Origin: Deltaproteobacteria bacterium
GTDB taxonomy: Bacteria > Desulfobacterota > Dissulfuribacteria > Dissulfuribacterales > UBA3076
Assembly: GCA_027004315.1 (NCBI GenBank)
Contig: JALTHV010000092.1
Span: 1-12,711 of the forward strand
DNA length: 12,711 nucleotides
Reading direction: 5' to 3'
Below, piece by piece: positions 1-7,593 of the stretch (position 1 is the first letter of the stretch; every line of letters starts with the position of its first letter). The translations under genes were made by a program, and so were the position numbers. A model generated the notes under the pieces. The model was not told the DNA's origin, made no database searches, and worked only from the letters and a program-made list of their open reading frames with translations.

Positions 1-256
1 CTTCTTTTGGAAACGATTTGCGTTAGCCCTGTAGTTTTCTTGGTTTTTGCAGCATTGGAAACCCTGGCTCCGGAGCGCAGTAACTGTTCACGTCTCCGGC
101 CAGGGGGAATGTGGACGGCTCCGGAGCGCAACGAAGGAGAACAGGAAGGGTCCTATGCTGCAAAAACCTTAGAAAACAAGGGGCTAGAGCATATTGGAAA
201 AAGAAGCACCCTGTGATCGGTTACATCGAGGTTGCCAGGACTTATTGAGAAGCTAC
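1..256. mobile_element. Palindromic MITE-like element, copy 1 (left end outside window)
   Basis: This is a copy of the element found at 8026-8280, entering from the left edge of the window. Positions 1-79 match the reverse complement of that copy without a mismatch, and 131-220 match with about five differences. The right part reads GATCGGTTAC (217-226), then an outer arm ending ACTTATTGAGAAGCTAC at 240-256, the same terminal sequence seen at 8264-8280 and 12516-12532. No coding capacity is credible: the short open frames here are by-products of the repeat. The copy carries an extra 37-bp segment at 80-116. It ends 24 bp before the Nudix gene start, so it forms that gene's upstream region. 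The left end and left target duplication cannot be seen. Confidence 0.8.
80..116. mobile_element. 37-bp core-less micro-insertion inside copy 1
   Basis: The segment starts GTAACTGTTCACGTC and ends GGGGGAATGTGGAC. It looks like the left and right ends of the 8487-8632 type of element joined with the core missing. It is absent from the otherwise near-identical copy at 8026-8280. It is bracketed by a perfect 14-bp direct repeat, GGCTCCGGAGCGCA, at 66-79 and 117-130. That repeat contains the palindrome GCTCCGGAGC and lies near the dyad centre of the host element. A 14-bp duplication is longer than the 8 bp expected for IS66, so replication slippage at a hairpin is an alternative to transposition. 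Confidence 0.6.
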
Positions 257-280
257 CCTGAATCCGGAATGCGGGAGCTT

Positions 281-754
281 ATGAGTACTTATCGTATAAT
301 AGAATGTCCTAAATGTGGCGAAAAAATACGCATCTATGCCAATCCGGTCCCCACTGTAGACATCATTATACAGGTGGAAAGAGGGATCGTCTTGATAGAG
401 AGAAAGAATCCTCCAAGAGGACTTGCCCTTCCTGGTGGATTTGTAGACTATGGTGAGAGTCTTGAAGATGCTGGCCGTAGAGAAGCCATGGAAGAGACCG
501 GCCTGGAGGTCAGCCTAGTTCAACAGCTTGGGGTATATTCAGATCCGGGTCGAGATCCAAGGCAACATACCATAACCACGGTATTTATTGCGAATGGCCA
601 TGGCCTTCCCAGGGCAGGAGATGATGCGGCATCGGTCTCGATATTCGGGATCGACGAATTACCTGATGATCTGGCATTTGACCACTCGAAAATTTTAAGA
701 GATTACTGTCTCTTTATCAGGGGGAAAAGGTCTGCCTGCCCGGTCTCTTCTTAG
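281..754 (+). CDS. Nudix hydrolase, ADP-ribose pyrophosphatase-like
   Basis: A 157-residue protein with a complete Nudix box at residues 53-75: G53, E59, then R67-E68 and E71-E72, G74, fitting GX5EX7REUXEEXGU. The Mg-binding glutamates are all present. A single CPKC pair (residues 9-12) precedes the fold and looks like half of a small zinc ribbon. The segment after the box (YSDPGRDPRQHT) resembles archaeal/bacterial ADP-ribose pyrophosphatases, so hydrolysis of a nucleoside-diphosphate sugar such as ADP-ribose is likely, but the substrate is inferred. The ATG at 281 was chosen because GGGAG precedes it; the open frame runs back to 194 but would then translate repeat DNA. No convincing promoter lies in the 24 bp between the element and the start. 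The last 60 bp overlap the end of the opposing cyclase gene. Confidence 0.85.
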   Translation: MSTYRIIECPKCGEKIRIYANPVPTVDIIIQVERGIVLIERKNPPRGLALPGGFVDYGESLEDAGRREAMEETGLEVSLVQQLGVYSDPGRDPRQHTITTVFIANGHGLPRAGDDAASVSIFGIDELPDDLAFDHSKILRDYCLFIRGKRSACPVSS

Positions 755-1720
755 ATCCTTTGGATCCGGAGGTCTTTTTGCCTCTTTGTGCATTACTGTC
801 CTGTTGCCTCCTGCCTTCTTTGCAGCATACATCGCATTATCGGCCTTGTGTATAAATATGTCGATGTCTTCATATAGGCGCCTGTGTGTCCTCTTGAAGC
901 GTGAGATCCCCAGACTAAGTGTGGTTTCTCCTCTTTTCTTGTCGTCCAGATAATTGCGTCGTATGCGCTCTGCTATCTGTCTTACCTGCTCTGTGCTGGC
1001 ATGAGGGATGACTACAGCAAATTCATCTCCTCCATAGCGAAAGGGAATATCAACGTTGTGCCTGATGGACTTTTTTAGGATATTGGCCAGATCCTGGAGG
1101 ACTTCATCTCCTATCTGATGTCCTAAACTATCATTTAATTCCTTAAAATTGTCCAGATCCAACATAATTAGATAGAGGGGATAGTTTTGGCGAGTAGCCC
1201 TCTCCGTTTCCTCTTCCAGTTTTTGGTCGAAAAAACGCCTATTATAGAGGTCTGTAAGGCTATCTCTTCTGGAAAATCGTTTCAACAGGGCCATGAGTCC
1301 GCGTTCTCTGATAATCCTGTTGAGCTTGGCCTCTAACTCGTTTAGATCAAATGGCTTCCGGATGAAGTCACTTGCCCCGGCCTTTATGACATCAGTATAG
1401 CTAAATTCTCGACTATATCCTGTTACGACTATAACGTCGGTCTCAGGCCAGCGTTTTTTGACCTCTGAAATAAGCTCCATACCATTCATCCTGGGCATCA
1501 GGAGATCAGTGATTATAATGGTGCTGGGGGCCTGTTCCAGAAGAGATATGGCCTCGAGCCCGTCACCTGCTGTACGATATTGGTATCCCAGGCGAGAAAA
1601 AAAATCTTTTAATAGATTTAGGATAATAGGATCGTCGTCTACGATCAGGAGCCGTTGAGATTCCTGCGGTATATTAGGTAAAAAATCTACCTGGGGTCTA
1701 TCATTGAATTTTTCAGACAA
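695..1720 (-). CDS. Response regulator with GGDEF domain (diguanylate cyclase)
   Basis: A 341-residue cytoplasmic protein. An N-terminal receiver domain (about residues 22-135) has the acidic pocket D28-D30, phospho-acceptor D72, T100 and K122. A GGDEF domain follows (about 152-310), with an intact GGDEF signature at 230-234 and the upstream MLDLDNFK metal-binding segment (186-193). It should make c-di-GMP when the receiver is phosphorylated. The position of the usual inhibitory RxxD motif, five residues before GGDEF, reads HNVD (221-224), so the I-site arginine is missing and classical product inhibition may be absent. The start is TTG at 1720 with AAGGGGA upstream; an in-frame stop lies further up and no ATG or GTG fits. 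No kinase gene is in the window. The tail beyond residue 312 is polar and probably disordered. Confidence 0.9.
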   Translation of the reverse strand: MSEKFNDRPQVDFLPNIPQESQRLLIVDDDPIILNLLKDFFSRLGYQYRTAGDGLEAISLLEQAPSTIIITDLLMPRMNGMELISEVKKRWPETDVIVVTGYSREFSYTDVIKAGASDFIRKPFDLNELEAKLNRIIRERGLMALLKRFSRRDSLTDLYNRRFFDQKLEEETERATRQNYPLYLIMLDLDNFKELNDSLGHQIGDEVLQDLANILKKSIRHNVDIPFRYGGDEFAVVIPHASTEQVRQIAERIRRNYLDDKKRGETTLSLGISRFKRTHRRLYEDIDIFIHKADNAMYAAKKAGGNRTVMHKEAKRPPDPKDLRRDRAGRPFPPDKETVIS

Positions 1721-1766
1721 CCTAATTGTCCCCTTGGAAGAAGCTTTGAGAAATCTATCCCAAGGA

Positions 1767-1805
1767 ATATTTTATCCTGTCGGTAAGAGTCGGCTGGATA
1801 AATAT
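1767..1805. repeat. AT-rich inverted repeat between the two receiver genes
   Basis: ATATTTTATCC (1767-1777) faces GGATAAATAT (1796-1805), with one bulged base. Between them GTCGG occurs twice. It lies in the 120-bp gap between the stand-alone receiver gene and the cyclase gene. No T-run follows on either strand, so it is not a standard terminator. It may be a regulatory site or chance. Confidence 0.3.
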
Positions 1806-1840
1806 CTTCTTAGTGTTAAGCCTTTCCCATACATCTTGGC

Positions 1841-2224
1841 TTAAGTCTTGTCCTGGCTTACCTTTGTCAGATGTCTGCGAATAGAGTCCTTGAGGACATC
1901 TAAGTTAAAGGATTTGACTATATAGTCATCTGAGGCCCAAGAGGCCAGGTCCTGTTTATATTCAGGGTAGGCAGAACTCAGGATGACAGGTACGCCAGGC
2001 CTTTCCTGCTTCATCTGACGAAGTACCTCTATGCCGTCCATGCCAGGCATATTTATATCCAGGATGACCAGATCTGGCTTCAGCTTATCGAATTTCTTGA
2101 GGGCCTCTTCTCCATCTAGTGCCGAATAGACTTCGTAGCCTTCTTCTTCCAGTTCCTCTTTGTAGAGGAGGTGTATACTCTCTTCATCGTCAACTACCAG
2201 AATCTTTTTTTTGTCTTCACTCAT
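1841..2224 (-). CDS. Stand-alone receiver (CheY-like) response regulator
   Basis: A 127-residue protein that is a receiver domain and nothing else. The acidic pocket is VDDEE (residues 11-15), the phospho-acceptor is D56 in LVILDINMPG, the switch position is S83/S84, and the conserved lysine is K104. The residue after that lysine is serine instead of the usual proline. The ATG at 2224 follows a strong AGGGAGGT site at optimal distance; starting at the ATG at 2263 would add 13 residues that run through a palindrome and is unlikely. With no output domain it should act by phospho-transfer or protein contact. It is the nearest upstream neighbour of the REC-GGDEF gene on the same strand (120-bp gap), so the two may share a signalling pathway, but no kinase is visible. 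Confidence 0.88.
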   Translation of the reverse strand: MSEDKKKILVVDDEESIHLLYKEELEEEGYEVYSALDGEEALKKFDKLKPDLVILDINMPGMDGIEVLRQMKQERPGVPVILSSAYPEYKQDLASWASDDYIVKSFNLDVLKDSIRRHLTKVSQDKT

Positions 2225-2246
2225 AGAGATTATACCTCCCTTGCTA

Positions 2247-2266
2247 TCCTTGATCAGGATCAAGGA
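2247..2266. promoter_or_regulatory. Perfect dyad just upstream of the receiver gene's ribosome site
   Basis: TCCTTGATC and GATCAAGGA are perfect 9-bp arms separated by AG. On the minus strand the dyad ends a few bases before the AGGGAGGT ribosome site of the stand-alone receiver gene. It could be an operator half-site pair or a leader hairpin. No T-run follows. Confidence 0.45.
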
Positions 2267-2282
2267 ATCCCACTATATGCGG

Positions 2283-2324
2283 GTAATCATTCACATTTAC
2301 TCCCGGCCGAGGGCGAACACTTAC
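2283..2324. mobile_element. 42-bp micro-element with perfect 8-bp target duplication
   Basis: The sequence begins GTAATCATTCACATT and ends GGGCGAACACTTAC, so both ends are GTAA when read inward. A centre of CCCGGCCGAGGG makes it hairpin-like. The 8-bp repeat ATATGCGG abuts it exactly on both sides (2275-2282 and 2325-2332). The end sequence resembles those of the longer elements in the window (GTAAnnGTTCAC consensus). It lies between the end of galT and the receiver gene. It has no core at all and is little more than two terminal repeats. Confidence 0.75.
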
Positions 2325-2386
2325 ATATGCGGCCTTATTTTAATCTTCCTCTATCATACACTTTATCAATCAAAAAATATATACTG

Positions 2387-3388
2387 CTAGTCTAAGCTGA
2401 TCTCCCTCAGAAACTCTGCAGATTCTTCAGGTGGGGTAGGATTTATATAGAATCCGGTACCCCATTCAAAACCTGCTATCATGGTTACTTTGGGCATTAT
2501 CTCTATATGCCAGTGATAATATTCCAGAGAAGAGTCACGTATTGGTGCAGTATGCAGCATGTAATTGTATGGGATTCCTGGGAGTGCCCGGTCGAGGCGT
2601 TTCATTGTTTCCAGGAAGAGATCTGTCAATGAGTGGAATCCAGCATCATCCATGGAGACATATGCAGACTGGTGTCTCTTGGGCATCACCCACATCTCGA
2701 ATGGGGCACGGGGTGCAAAGGGACAGATCGTAATAAAATCGTTATTTTCACATACTACCCTCAGGTTTTGAGACTTTTCCTGGTGAATAATATCGCAGAA
2801 GACGCAACGCTCTTTGTACTCAAAATAGCGCAGGGAACTCTTGATTTCTTCCTGTATGCGATAGGGCACGATGGGAAGGGCAATGAGCTGAGAGTGAGAG
2901 TGTTCTAGTGATGCCCCTGCTGCCCGCCCAAAATTTTTGAAGATAATTATATATCGAAAGCGGGAGTCTTTTGCCAGATCTACCATCCTGTCTCTATAGG
3001 CCCAGAAGACCTGGATGAGTTGATCGTGCGACATCATGGGGATAGTCTCATTATGCCTGGGGGTGTCTATTATGATCTCGTGTGCACCGATCCCATTCAT
3101 CTTGTCATAGATGCCCTCACCTTCTTTGTTTAGATCTCCTTCTACGACCAATGCAGGGAATTTGTTCGGGACTACCCTAAGGGACCATCCGGGTTCATTA
3201 GGTGCATAGCTAGGACGTCCATAGGCCAGGACTTCCGGCGGAGTGGTGTGCTCATTACCAGGACATAAAGGGCAAAAGCCTCCTTTTGTCTTGTCCTTCT
3301 CGATGACAAAGTCATAGGGACGCTTCCCCCTTTCCTTGGCAATAATAACCCATTGTCCCAGGATTGGATCTTTACGCAATTCAGGCAT
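2387..3388 (-). CDS. galT: Galactose-1-phosphate uridylyltransferase (GalT)
   Basis: A 333-residue cytoplasmic enzyme of the HIT superfamily that exchanges UMP between UDP-glucose and galactose-1-phosphate (Leloir pathway). It begins PELRKDPILGQWVIIA, as bacterial GalT proteins do. A zinc-type CPLC pair is at 39-42 and a second CxxC at 195-198. The active-site segment GASLEHSHSQ (158-167) carries the HxHxQ pattern, with H165 the expected uridylylated histidine; the middle residue is serine where E. coli GalT has proline. The YYHWHIEIMP segment (290-299) supplies the second histidine pair. The ATG at 3388 follows GAGGA, 14 bp after the GH57 stop, so it is the last gene of the operon. Next to GH57 it may serve UDP-glucose or glucan turnover as well as galactose use. 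Confidence 0.9.
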   Translation of the reverse strand: MPELRKDPILGQWVIIAKERGKRPYDFVIEKDKTKGGFCPLCPGNEHTTPPEVLAYGRPSYAPNEPGWSLRVVPNKFPALVVEGDLNKEGEGIYDKMNGIGAHEIIIDTPRHNETIPMMSHDQLIQVFWAYRDRMVDLAKDSRFRYIIIFKNFGRAAGASLEHSHSQLIALPIVPYRIQEEIKSSLRYFEYKERCVFCDIIHQEKSQNLRVVCENNDFITICPFAPRAPFEMWVMPKRHQSAYVSMDDAGFHSLTDLFLETMKRLDRALPGIPYNYMLHTAPIRDSSLEYYHWHIEIMPKVTMIAGFEWGTGFYINPTPPEESAEFLREISLD

Positions 3389-3402
3389 TCAGAATTCCTC
3401 AA

Positions 3403-5571
3403 CTAGACTAACCAGAGCCTACGTTCAAAGTCTTTATCAGGCATATGAAACATTATATAACCCTCTTGAGGCCATCTCTCTCTTACCAGTTTATCTTGTA
3501 GCGTTTCTATACAAAAAGTCAATTCATCTTTGGGGACCGTCTCTAAAAGCACAAAAGGTATCGCCACTTCTGCCACTTCATCTACTGCACACTCTACCCT
3601 GCTCTCTTGGGGAGTAAGGGCCTCTCCATTTCTTAAAACCCTAAATTTTTTCCCTGGGGGATCTGGATACTGGCGAGGAATCAGTTCGATAGTTATAACG
3701 ACTTTAGATGTTACGGTTATCTTGAGTCCAAGGTCCGTGTCCCAGTCTCCAAAGCCCCTTTTCCTGGGATCTATCCTGAGATAAAAGCGATCAAGGTCAA
3801 AGCCATAGGCAACTTCAGAGAGCAGACCTGCACCAGAATACATGGCATTACCCTGATTCCCCAGGGTCACTAATCCTGCACCTGCCCACTCCCAATAGTA
3901 GCTTAGGCGTCCATCAATCTTGGGATGTATAAAACCCATTGGATTAGTGGTGGGGGTTGCTGGTTTTGGAATTCTGATCGAGACCAGAAGTTCCTCAGGA
4001 ACTGCCATGTTGAGGCTTTTATAGACCTTTTTGAGATGAGTTCTAAAGAGGTAGTCAAATCCATAGGCATAATCACTTCTAAATTGATCCCCATACCACC
4101 AGAACCAGTCACTGCCTTCAGCAGCAAAGATAGACTCCCTGGCTGTCTTTAAGGCCTCTTCTGTTACAGCCCCTTGATTTCGGGCATTGTCCAGGGCATT
4201 TCTCGCATGGCCGAGTGCCTCCCATGCCCGGTTTTCCTCCTGCCCGCCGATCCAGATACCGAAATCTTTATTTATCCATGAACCTGTATCCAACCGTTTT
4301 AAAGTACTTGTTGGGGGATATTCCTCCAGATATTGACCGACAGTCACGAGCCTGAGCCCTGGCTCCCTGATAATTGTATCGTACAGGCCTGTCAGGAAAG
4401 ACCATCCACTATCCTGGTAGTATTCCCAGGGGTTTTCTCCATCCAGAATTATGACCACAAATGGAGGACGGTTCATCCCCTGGAGACCCCTGGAAATTCC
4501 ATTTAGCCTGGAGATAAAATCTGAGATTGCATGCTGGGGATCATTCTTCTGGTAGACAAAGCCTATCAGGTCTGAAAGCTCATGGTGCCGAAAAATCATA
4601 TTTGTACAGGAATCGCCTATTTCTACCCTATAGGGCTGAAAGAGGGTCTGAGCCCCGTTTCCCTCTATCGAATTGTATAGAATGGCCTCGTCTGTTGCTG
4701 CCCAGGAAAACCCTGCCTCTTCAATGAGAGGAATGACTTCAGGGGCAACGGATCCCTCCGATGGCCAGACTCCTGCAGGGCTCTGGCCAAGGACCTCCCT
4801 ACAGAAATCTCTACCCCTCTTTAACTGTGCCCTGGCGTCTTCTGGGTGGGCAAAACGCGGTGGAAGTTTAGTCCCAGGTCTGGGCCGTCTTCCGAAATTC
4901 GTATCGATAAGCAGGGGAAGAATAGGGTGATAGAATGGGCTGGTACTGATCTCTACCTGCCCATCAGCCCATTTTGAACTATAGTGGGGTATAAGTTCCT
5001 TCATGAGCTCGAGGTGGAAATCCAGGAGATCTCCCTTTTCTTTTTCACTGAATAGGCGTCCCTTTTGGAGGAGAAAGCTTATTAGAGGGTGATTTCTGGA
5101 GGAAAAACCTACCCAGGTAAGATTGAACCAGACCTGGAGGTCCAGATAGTCCTGTGTAGAAAATTCTTTTATCACCAGAGAATCAGAGGATGGCTTAAAG
5201 TCCCGACCGCGTAGTCCCAGCAGTTGAGAATATCTCTGGTAGGGTTCTATCATTGTGGGCCAATGACAACTGAAGAAGTGAGTCAGGATGAATTCCTTGT
5301 CTGAAGGAGAGAGCTCAGCTGCAGGGCAACGGCTTAATTCCAAAAAGTCATCGGTTTTTCCCTGTAGATAGGCCTGGATCTGAAGGAGGAGAGATGGCAC
5401 CAGATTAAAGGTTACTTTTGCCCCAGGCCTGGAGTCTAGGCATGCTATCATATCTGTGTAGGCCTTGACGGCATGGAGCCTGACCCAGGGCATTGCAAAG
5501 CGATCCTTCATCGGGTCAAGGTACAGAGGCTGATGCATGTGCCATAGGAAGGCAACATTTAAATCCAACAT
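3403..5571 (-). CDS. Glycoside hydrolase family 57 enzyme
   Basis: A 722-residue protein with the GH57 landmarks in order. Conserved region 1 is WHMHQPLY (residues 10-17). The nucleophile region is GVWPSEG (267-273) with E272 the expected nucleophile. The acid/base region is ILDGENPWEYY (375-385) with D377 the candidate acid. An aromatic stretch WFWWYGDQF (489-497) is typical of larger GH57 enzymes. GH57 enzymes act on alpha-glucans by a retaining mechanism (amylase, 4-alpha-glucanotransferase, branching enzyme, amylopullulanase); which one applies cannot be read from sequence. No signal peptide is visible, so it is probably cytoplasmic and concerned with stored glucan. The C-terminal 180 residues are probably beta-rich. 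The ATG at 5571 shares its A with the dksA stop (TAATG), indicating translational coupling, and places HQPLY close to the N-terminus as usual. Confidence 0.88.
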   Translation of the reverse strand: MLDLNVAFLWHMHQPLYLDPMKDRFAMPWVRLHAVKAYTDMIACLDSRPGAKVTFNLVPSLLLQIQAYLQGKTDDFLELSRCPAAELSPSDKEFILTHFFSCHWPTMIEPYQRYSQLLGLRGRDFKPSSDSLVIKEFSTQDYLDLQVWFNLTWVGFSSRNHPLISFLLQKGRLFSEKEKGDLLDFHLELMKELIPHYSSKWADGQVEISTSPFYHPILPLLIDTNFGRRPRPGTKLPPRFAHPEDARAQLKRGRDFCREVLGQSPAGVWPSEGSVAPEVIPLIEEAGFSWAATDEAILYNSIEGNGAQTLFQPYRVEIGDSCTNMIFRHHELSDLIGFVYQKNDPQHAISDFISRLNGISRGLQGMNRPPFVVIILDGENPWEYYQDSGWSFLTGLYDTIIREPGLRLVTVGQYLEEYPPTSTLKRLDTGSWINKDFGIWIGGQEENRAWEALGHARNALDNARNQGAVTEEALKTARESIFAAEGSDWFWWYGDQFRSDYAYGFDYLFRTHLKKVYKSLNMAVPEELLVSIRIPKPATPTTNPMGFIHPKIDGRLSYYWEWAGAGLVTLGNQGNAMYSGAGLLSEVAYGFDLDRFYLRIDPRKRGFGDWDTDLGLKITVTSKVVITIELIPRQYPDPPGKKFRVLRNGEALTPQESRVECAVDEVAEVAIPFVLLETVPKDELTFCIETLQDKLVRERWPQEGYIMFHMPDKDFERRLWLV

Positions 5572-5933
5572 TATAGTCCTCTGGCCTTTTCTTCCCTTTC
5601 TTGCCTGGATTTGCACTCAATACAGAGGGTAGTAACAGGTCTTGCCTTCAGACGCTCAATCCCTATCTCTTTCCCGCAGACTTCACAGATACCATAAGTG
5701 CCTTTGTCAATTTTTTCTAAGGCCTTTTTGATCTTTTTTATGAGTTTTCTCTCTCTATCTCTGATACGCAGTTCAAAATTTCGATCAGATTCTATAGATG
5801 CCCGATCTGTTGGATCTGGGAAATGATCATCCATGTCGGTCATATCTCCCAGGGTCTTATCTGCCTCTCCCAAGAGGTCATTGAGTTTTTCCTGGAGTAA
5901 CCTACGAAAATATTCCTGCTGGGCGTGTTCCAT
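5571..5933 (-). CDS. dksA: DksA/TraR-family RNA polymerase-binding factor
   Basis: A 120-residue protein, shorter than E. coli DksA (151). The coiled-coil tip motif DxxDxA is intact as DPTDRA (D40, D43, A45); this tip enters the RNA polymerase secondary channel. A four-cysteine zinc module follows: CEVC (83-86) and CIEC (104-107). These features fit a genuine DksA-type regulator that works with ppGpp, more than a zinc-only TraR relative. The ATG at 5933 has AAGGAGGT upstream; that site lies inside the last codons of moaC, whose stop ends one base before the ATG. The last base of its own stop is the first base of the GH57 start. Its presence in the same operon as rpoZ is notable. Confidence 0.88.
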   Translation of the reverse strand: MEHAQQEYFRRLLQEKLNDLLGEADKTLGDMTDMDDHFPDPTDRASIESDRNFELRIRDRERKLIKKIKKALEKIDKGTYGICEVCGKEIGIERLKARPVTTLCIECKSRQEREEKARGL

Positions 5934-5934
5934 T

Positions 5935-6432
5935 TTACCCACCTCCTTGGGCCTTTCTTGCCCAACTGCCGCTCTTCCCACCGGATTTATATTCTAACCG
6001 TATTTCCTTAATAATTATACCCTTCTCTACTGATTTGCACATATCATAAATGGTCAAGGCGGCAACAGATACCGCTGTTAGTGCCTCCATCTCTACACCA
6101 GTTACTCCCCTTACCTTCACCCGTGCCGAGATCTCTATAGCACCTTTCCCCTGATCAGGCCTAAAACCGATCTCTACATCCTGTAAGGGCAACGGATGAC
6201 AGAGTGGAATCAAGGTATCCACCCTTTTGGCGGCCAAAATTCCTGCGACCCTGGCCACAGCCAAGACATCACCCTTGGGGATTTTGGCCTCAGTAAGGAG
6301 ACTCAAGACTTTATTCCCTAATATTATATATCCTGTGGCAACTGCTTCCCGTTGGGTTTCAGTCTTCAGGCTTACATCTACCATGTGGGCCTGACCCTGC
6401 CCATTGAGATGAGAGAATGGATTTTCGCTCAA
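5935..6432 (-). CDS. moaC: Cyclic pyranopterin monophosphate synthase (MoaC)
   Basis: A 165-residue enzyme of molybdenum cofactor synthesis that, after MoaA, forms cyclic pyranopterin monophosphate. It aligns by eye along its length with E. coli MoaC (161 residues): the HMVDVS segment (16-21), PLCHPLP (76-82), and the active-site pair D130/K133 in YDMCKSVEKG, with K53 matching the second catalytic lysine. The start is TTG at 6432 with AGGAGG 7-8 bases upstream; it overlaps the dnaJ TGA. The later ATG at 6384 would remove the conserved N-terminal FSHLNGQGQA segment, which has its counterpart in E. coli MoaC, so TTG is preferred. No other moa gene is in the window; its operon partners are not cofactor genes. 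Confidence 0.93.
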   Translation of the reverse strand: MSENPFSHLNGQGQAHMVDVSLKTETQREAVATGYIILGNKVLSLLTEAKIPKGDVLAVARVAGILAAKRVDTLIPLCHPLPLQDVEIGFRPDQGKGAIEISARVKVRGVTGVEMEALTAVSVAALTIYDMCKSVEKGIIIKEIRLEYKSGGKSGSWARKAQGGG

Positions 6433-7568
6433 GGTGCATCCTCCTGGGTGGAACGTCTATGGGCCTCAACGCGTCTAAAAATTTTATGAAAGAAACCCTC
6501 TCCCTTCTTCCCTTCCTCTATAGAGGCAAACTCTTGAAGTAGGGCCTCCTGACGTTCAGTCAGCTTGGTTGGTGTTACAACAGTAACTTCCACGACCTGA
6601 TCGCCTGTTCCAAATCCCCTGAGATCGGGTATACCAAATCCTTTCAACCTAAGGTGTTCCCCTGTCTGGGTCCCGGCAGGGATCTTGAGGGTATGGATGC
6701 CATCCAGACTAGGTATTTCAACCTTATCTCCCAGGGCTGCCTGGACAATAGAGATAGGTAGACGACAATATATATCGTTACCATGACGTTCGAAAAACTC
6801 GTGTGGTTTTACCTGGATTACTATATAGAGATCGCCTCTGGGGCCACCTCTGAGTCCAGCTTCTCCTTCATTCCTCAGCCGCAATCTGGAACCCGTATCT
6901 ACCCCCGCAGGGATACGTACCCTGACCTTATGCCGTTGGTGGACCCTGCCCTGCCCCTGACACGTCTTGCAGGGGTCTGTGATGATTGTTCCAGTCCCTG
7001 AACAACGTGGACAGGTAGCTGAGACCCTGAAAAAGCCCTCTGATCTGACTACCTGCCCCGTTCCATGGCAAATAGGACAGATGCCAGGTTGACTCCCAGT
7101 GGCTGAACCCGTTCCTGCACAACCAGGACAGGTCTCGAGACGTACAATCTCAATCTCTGTCTCTGCACCCCTGGCAGCATCTTCAAAAGAGATACTCAGA
7201 TCGTATCTCAAATCTGCCCCGGCCTCTGGCCCCCTGAATCTATCTCGACCTCCGGAGCCAGAAGAAAAACCAAAGAGGTCTTCAAATAAGTTGCCAAAAG
7301 AGCTAAATATATCTTCCTGTCTGGAAAAACCCCTGAAGCCTGTCCCTGCTATTCCCTCGTAGCCGTAAAGGTCATAAATCCGCCGTTTTTCAGGATCTCT
7401 GAGGACTTCGTAGGCCTCAGCAGCCTCCTTGAAGTGTTCTTCTGCCTCTTTATCGCCTGGATTTCTATCAGGATGATACTTTAAAGCCAGTCTCCGGTAG
7501 GCCTTTTTAAGCTCTTCCGGTGAACAATCTCTAGAGACCCCTAAAATTTCATAATAGTCCTTCTGCAT
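6429..7568 (-). CDS. dnaJ: Chaperone DnaJ (Hsp40)
   Basis: A 379-residue full-length class I DnaJ, co-chaperone that stimulates the DnaK ATPase. The J domain covers residues 1-70 with HPD at 32-34. A Gly/Phe-rich linker follows (about 70-115). The zinc domain has four CxxCxGxG repeats starting at C147, C164, C186 and C200, and the C-terminal substrate-binding domains complete it. The ATG at 7568 is fixed by an in-frame TAG four codons upstream; the strongest GGGAGG is about 18 bases away, so a weaker AGG nearer the start may be used. No dnaK or grpE is in the window, so it is separated from the classical heat-shock group. Its stop overlaps the moaC start. Confidence 0.96.
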   Translation of the reverse strand: MQKDYYEILGVSRDCSPEELKKAYRRLALKYHPDRNPGDKEAEEHFKEAAEAYEVLRDPEKRRIYDLYGYEGIAGTGFRGFSRQEDIFSSFGNLFEDLFGFSSGSGGRDRFRGPEAGADLRYDLSISFEDAARGAETEIEIVRLETCPGCAGTGSATGSQPGICPICHGTGQVVRSEGFFRVSATCPRCSGTGTIITDPCKTCQGQGRVHQRHKVRVRIPAGVDTGSRLRLRNEGEAGLRGGPRGDLYIVIQVKPHEFFERHGNDIYCRLPISIVQAALGDKVEIPSLDGIHTLKIPAGTQTGEHLRLKGFGIPDLRGFGTGDQVVEVTVVTPTKLTERQEALLQEFASIEEGKKGEGFFHKIFRRVEAHRRSTQEDAP

Positions 7569-7593
7569 TGCTGATGCCTAAAATGACCTCCCT

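Noticed and set aside
7..216. Plus-strand open frame of 69 codons at the left edge
   Set aside because: It lies in the palindromic element and recurs as part of the reverse-strand frame at 8066-8341. It arises from the repeat; no ribosome site or protein family supports it.
194..280. N-terminal extension of the Nudix protein
   Set aside because: The extra residues would be translated from the mobile element; the ATG at 281 has a ribosome site and gives a normal Nudix N-terminus.
2225..2263. Longer start for the stand-alone receiver protein
   Set aside because: The internal ATG at 2224 has a much stronger ribosome site, and the extension would run through a palindrome.
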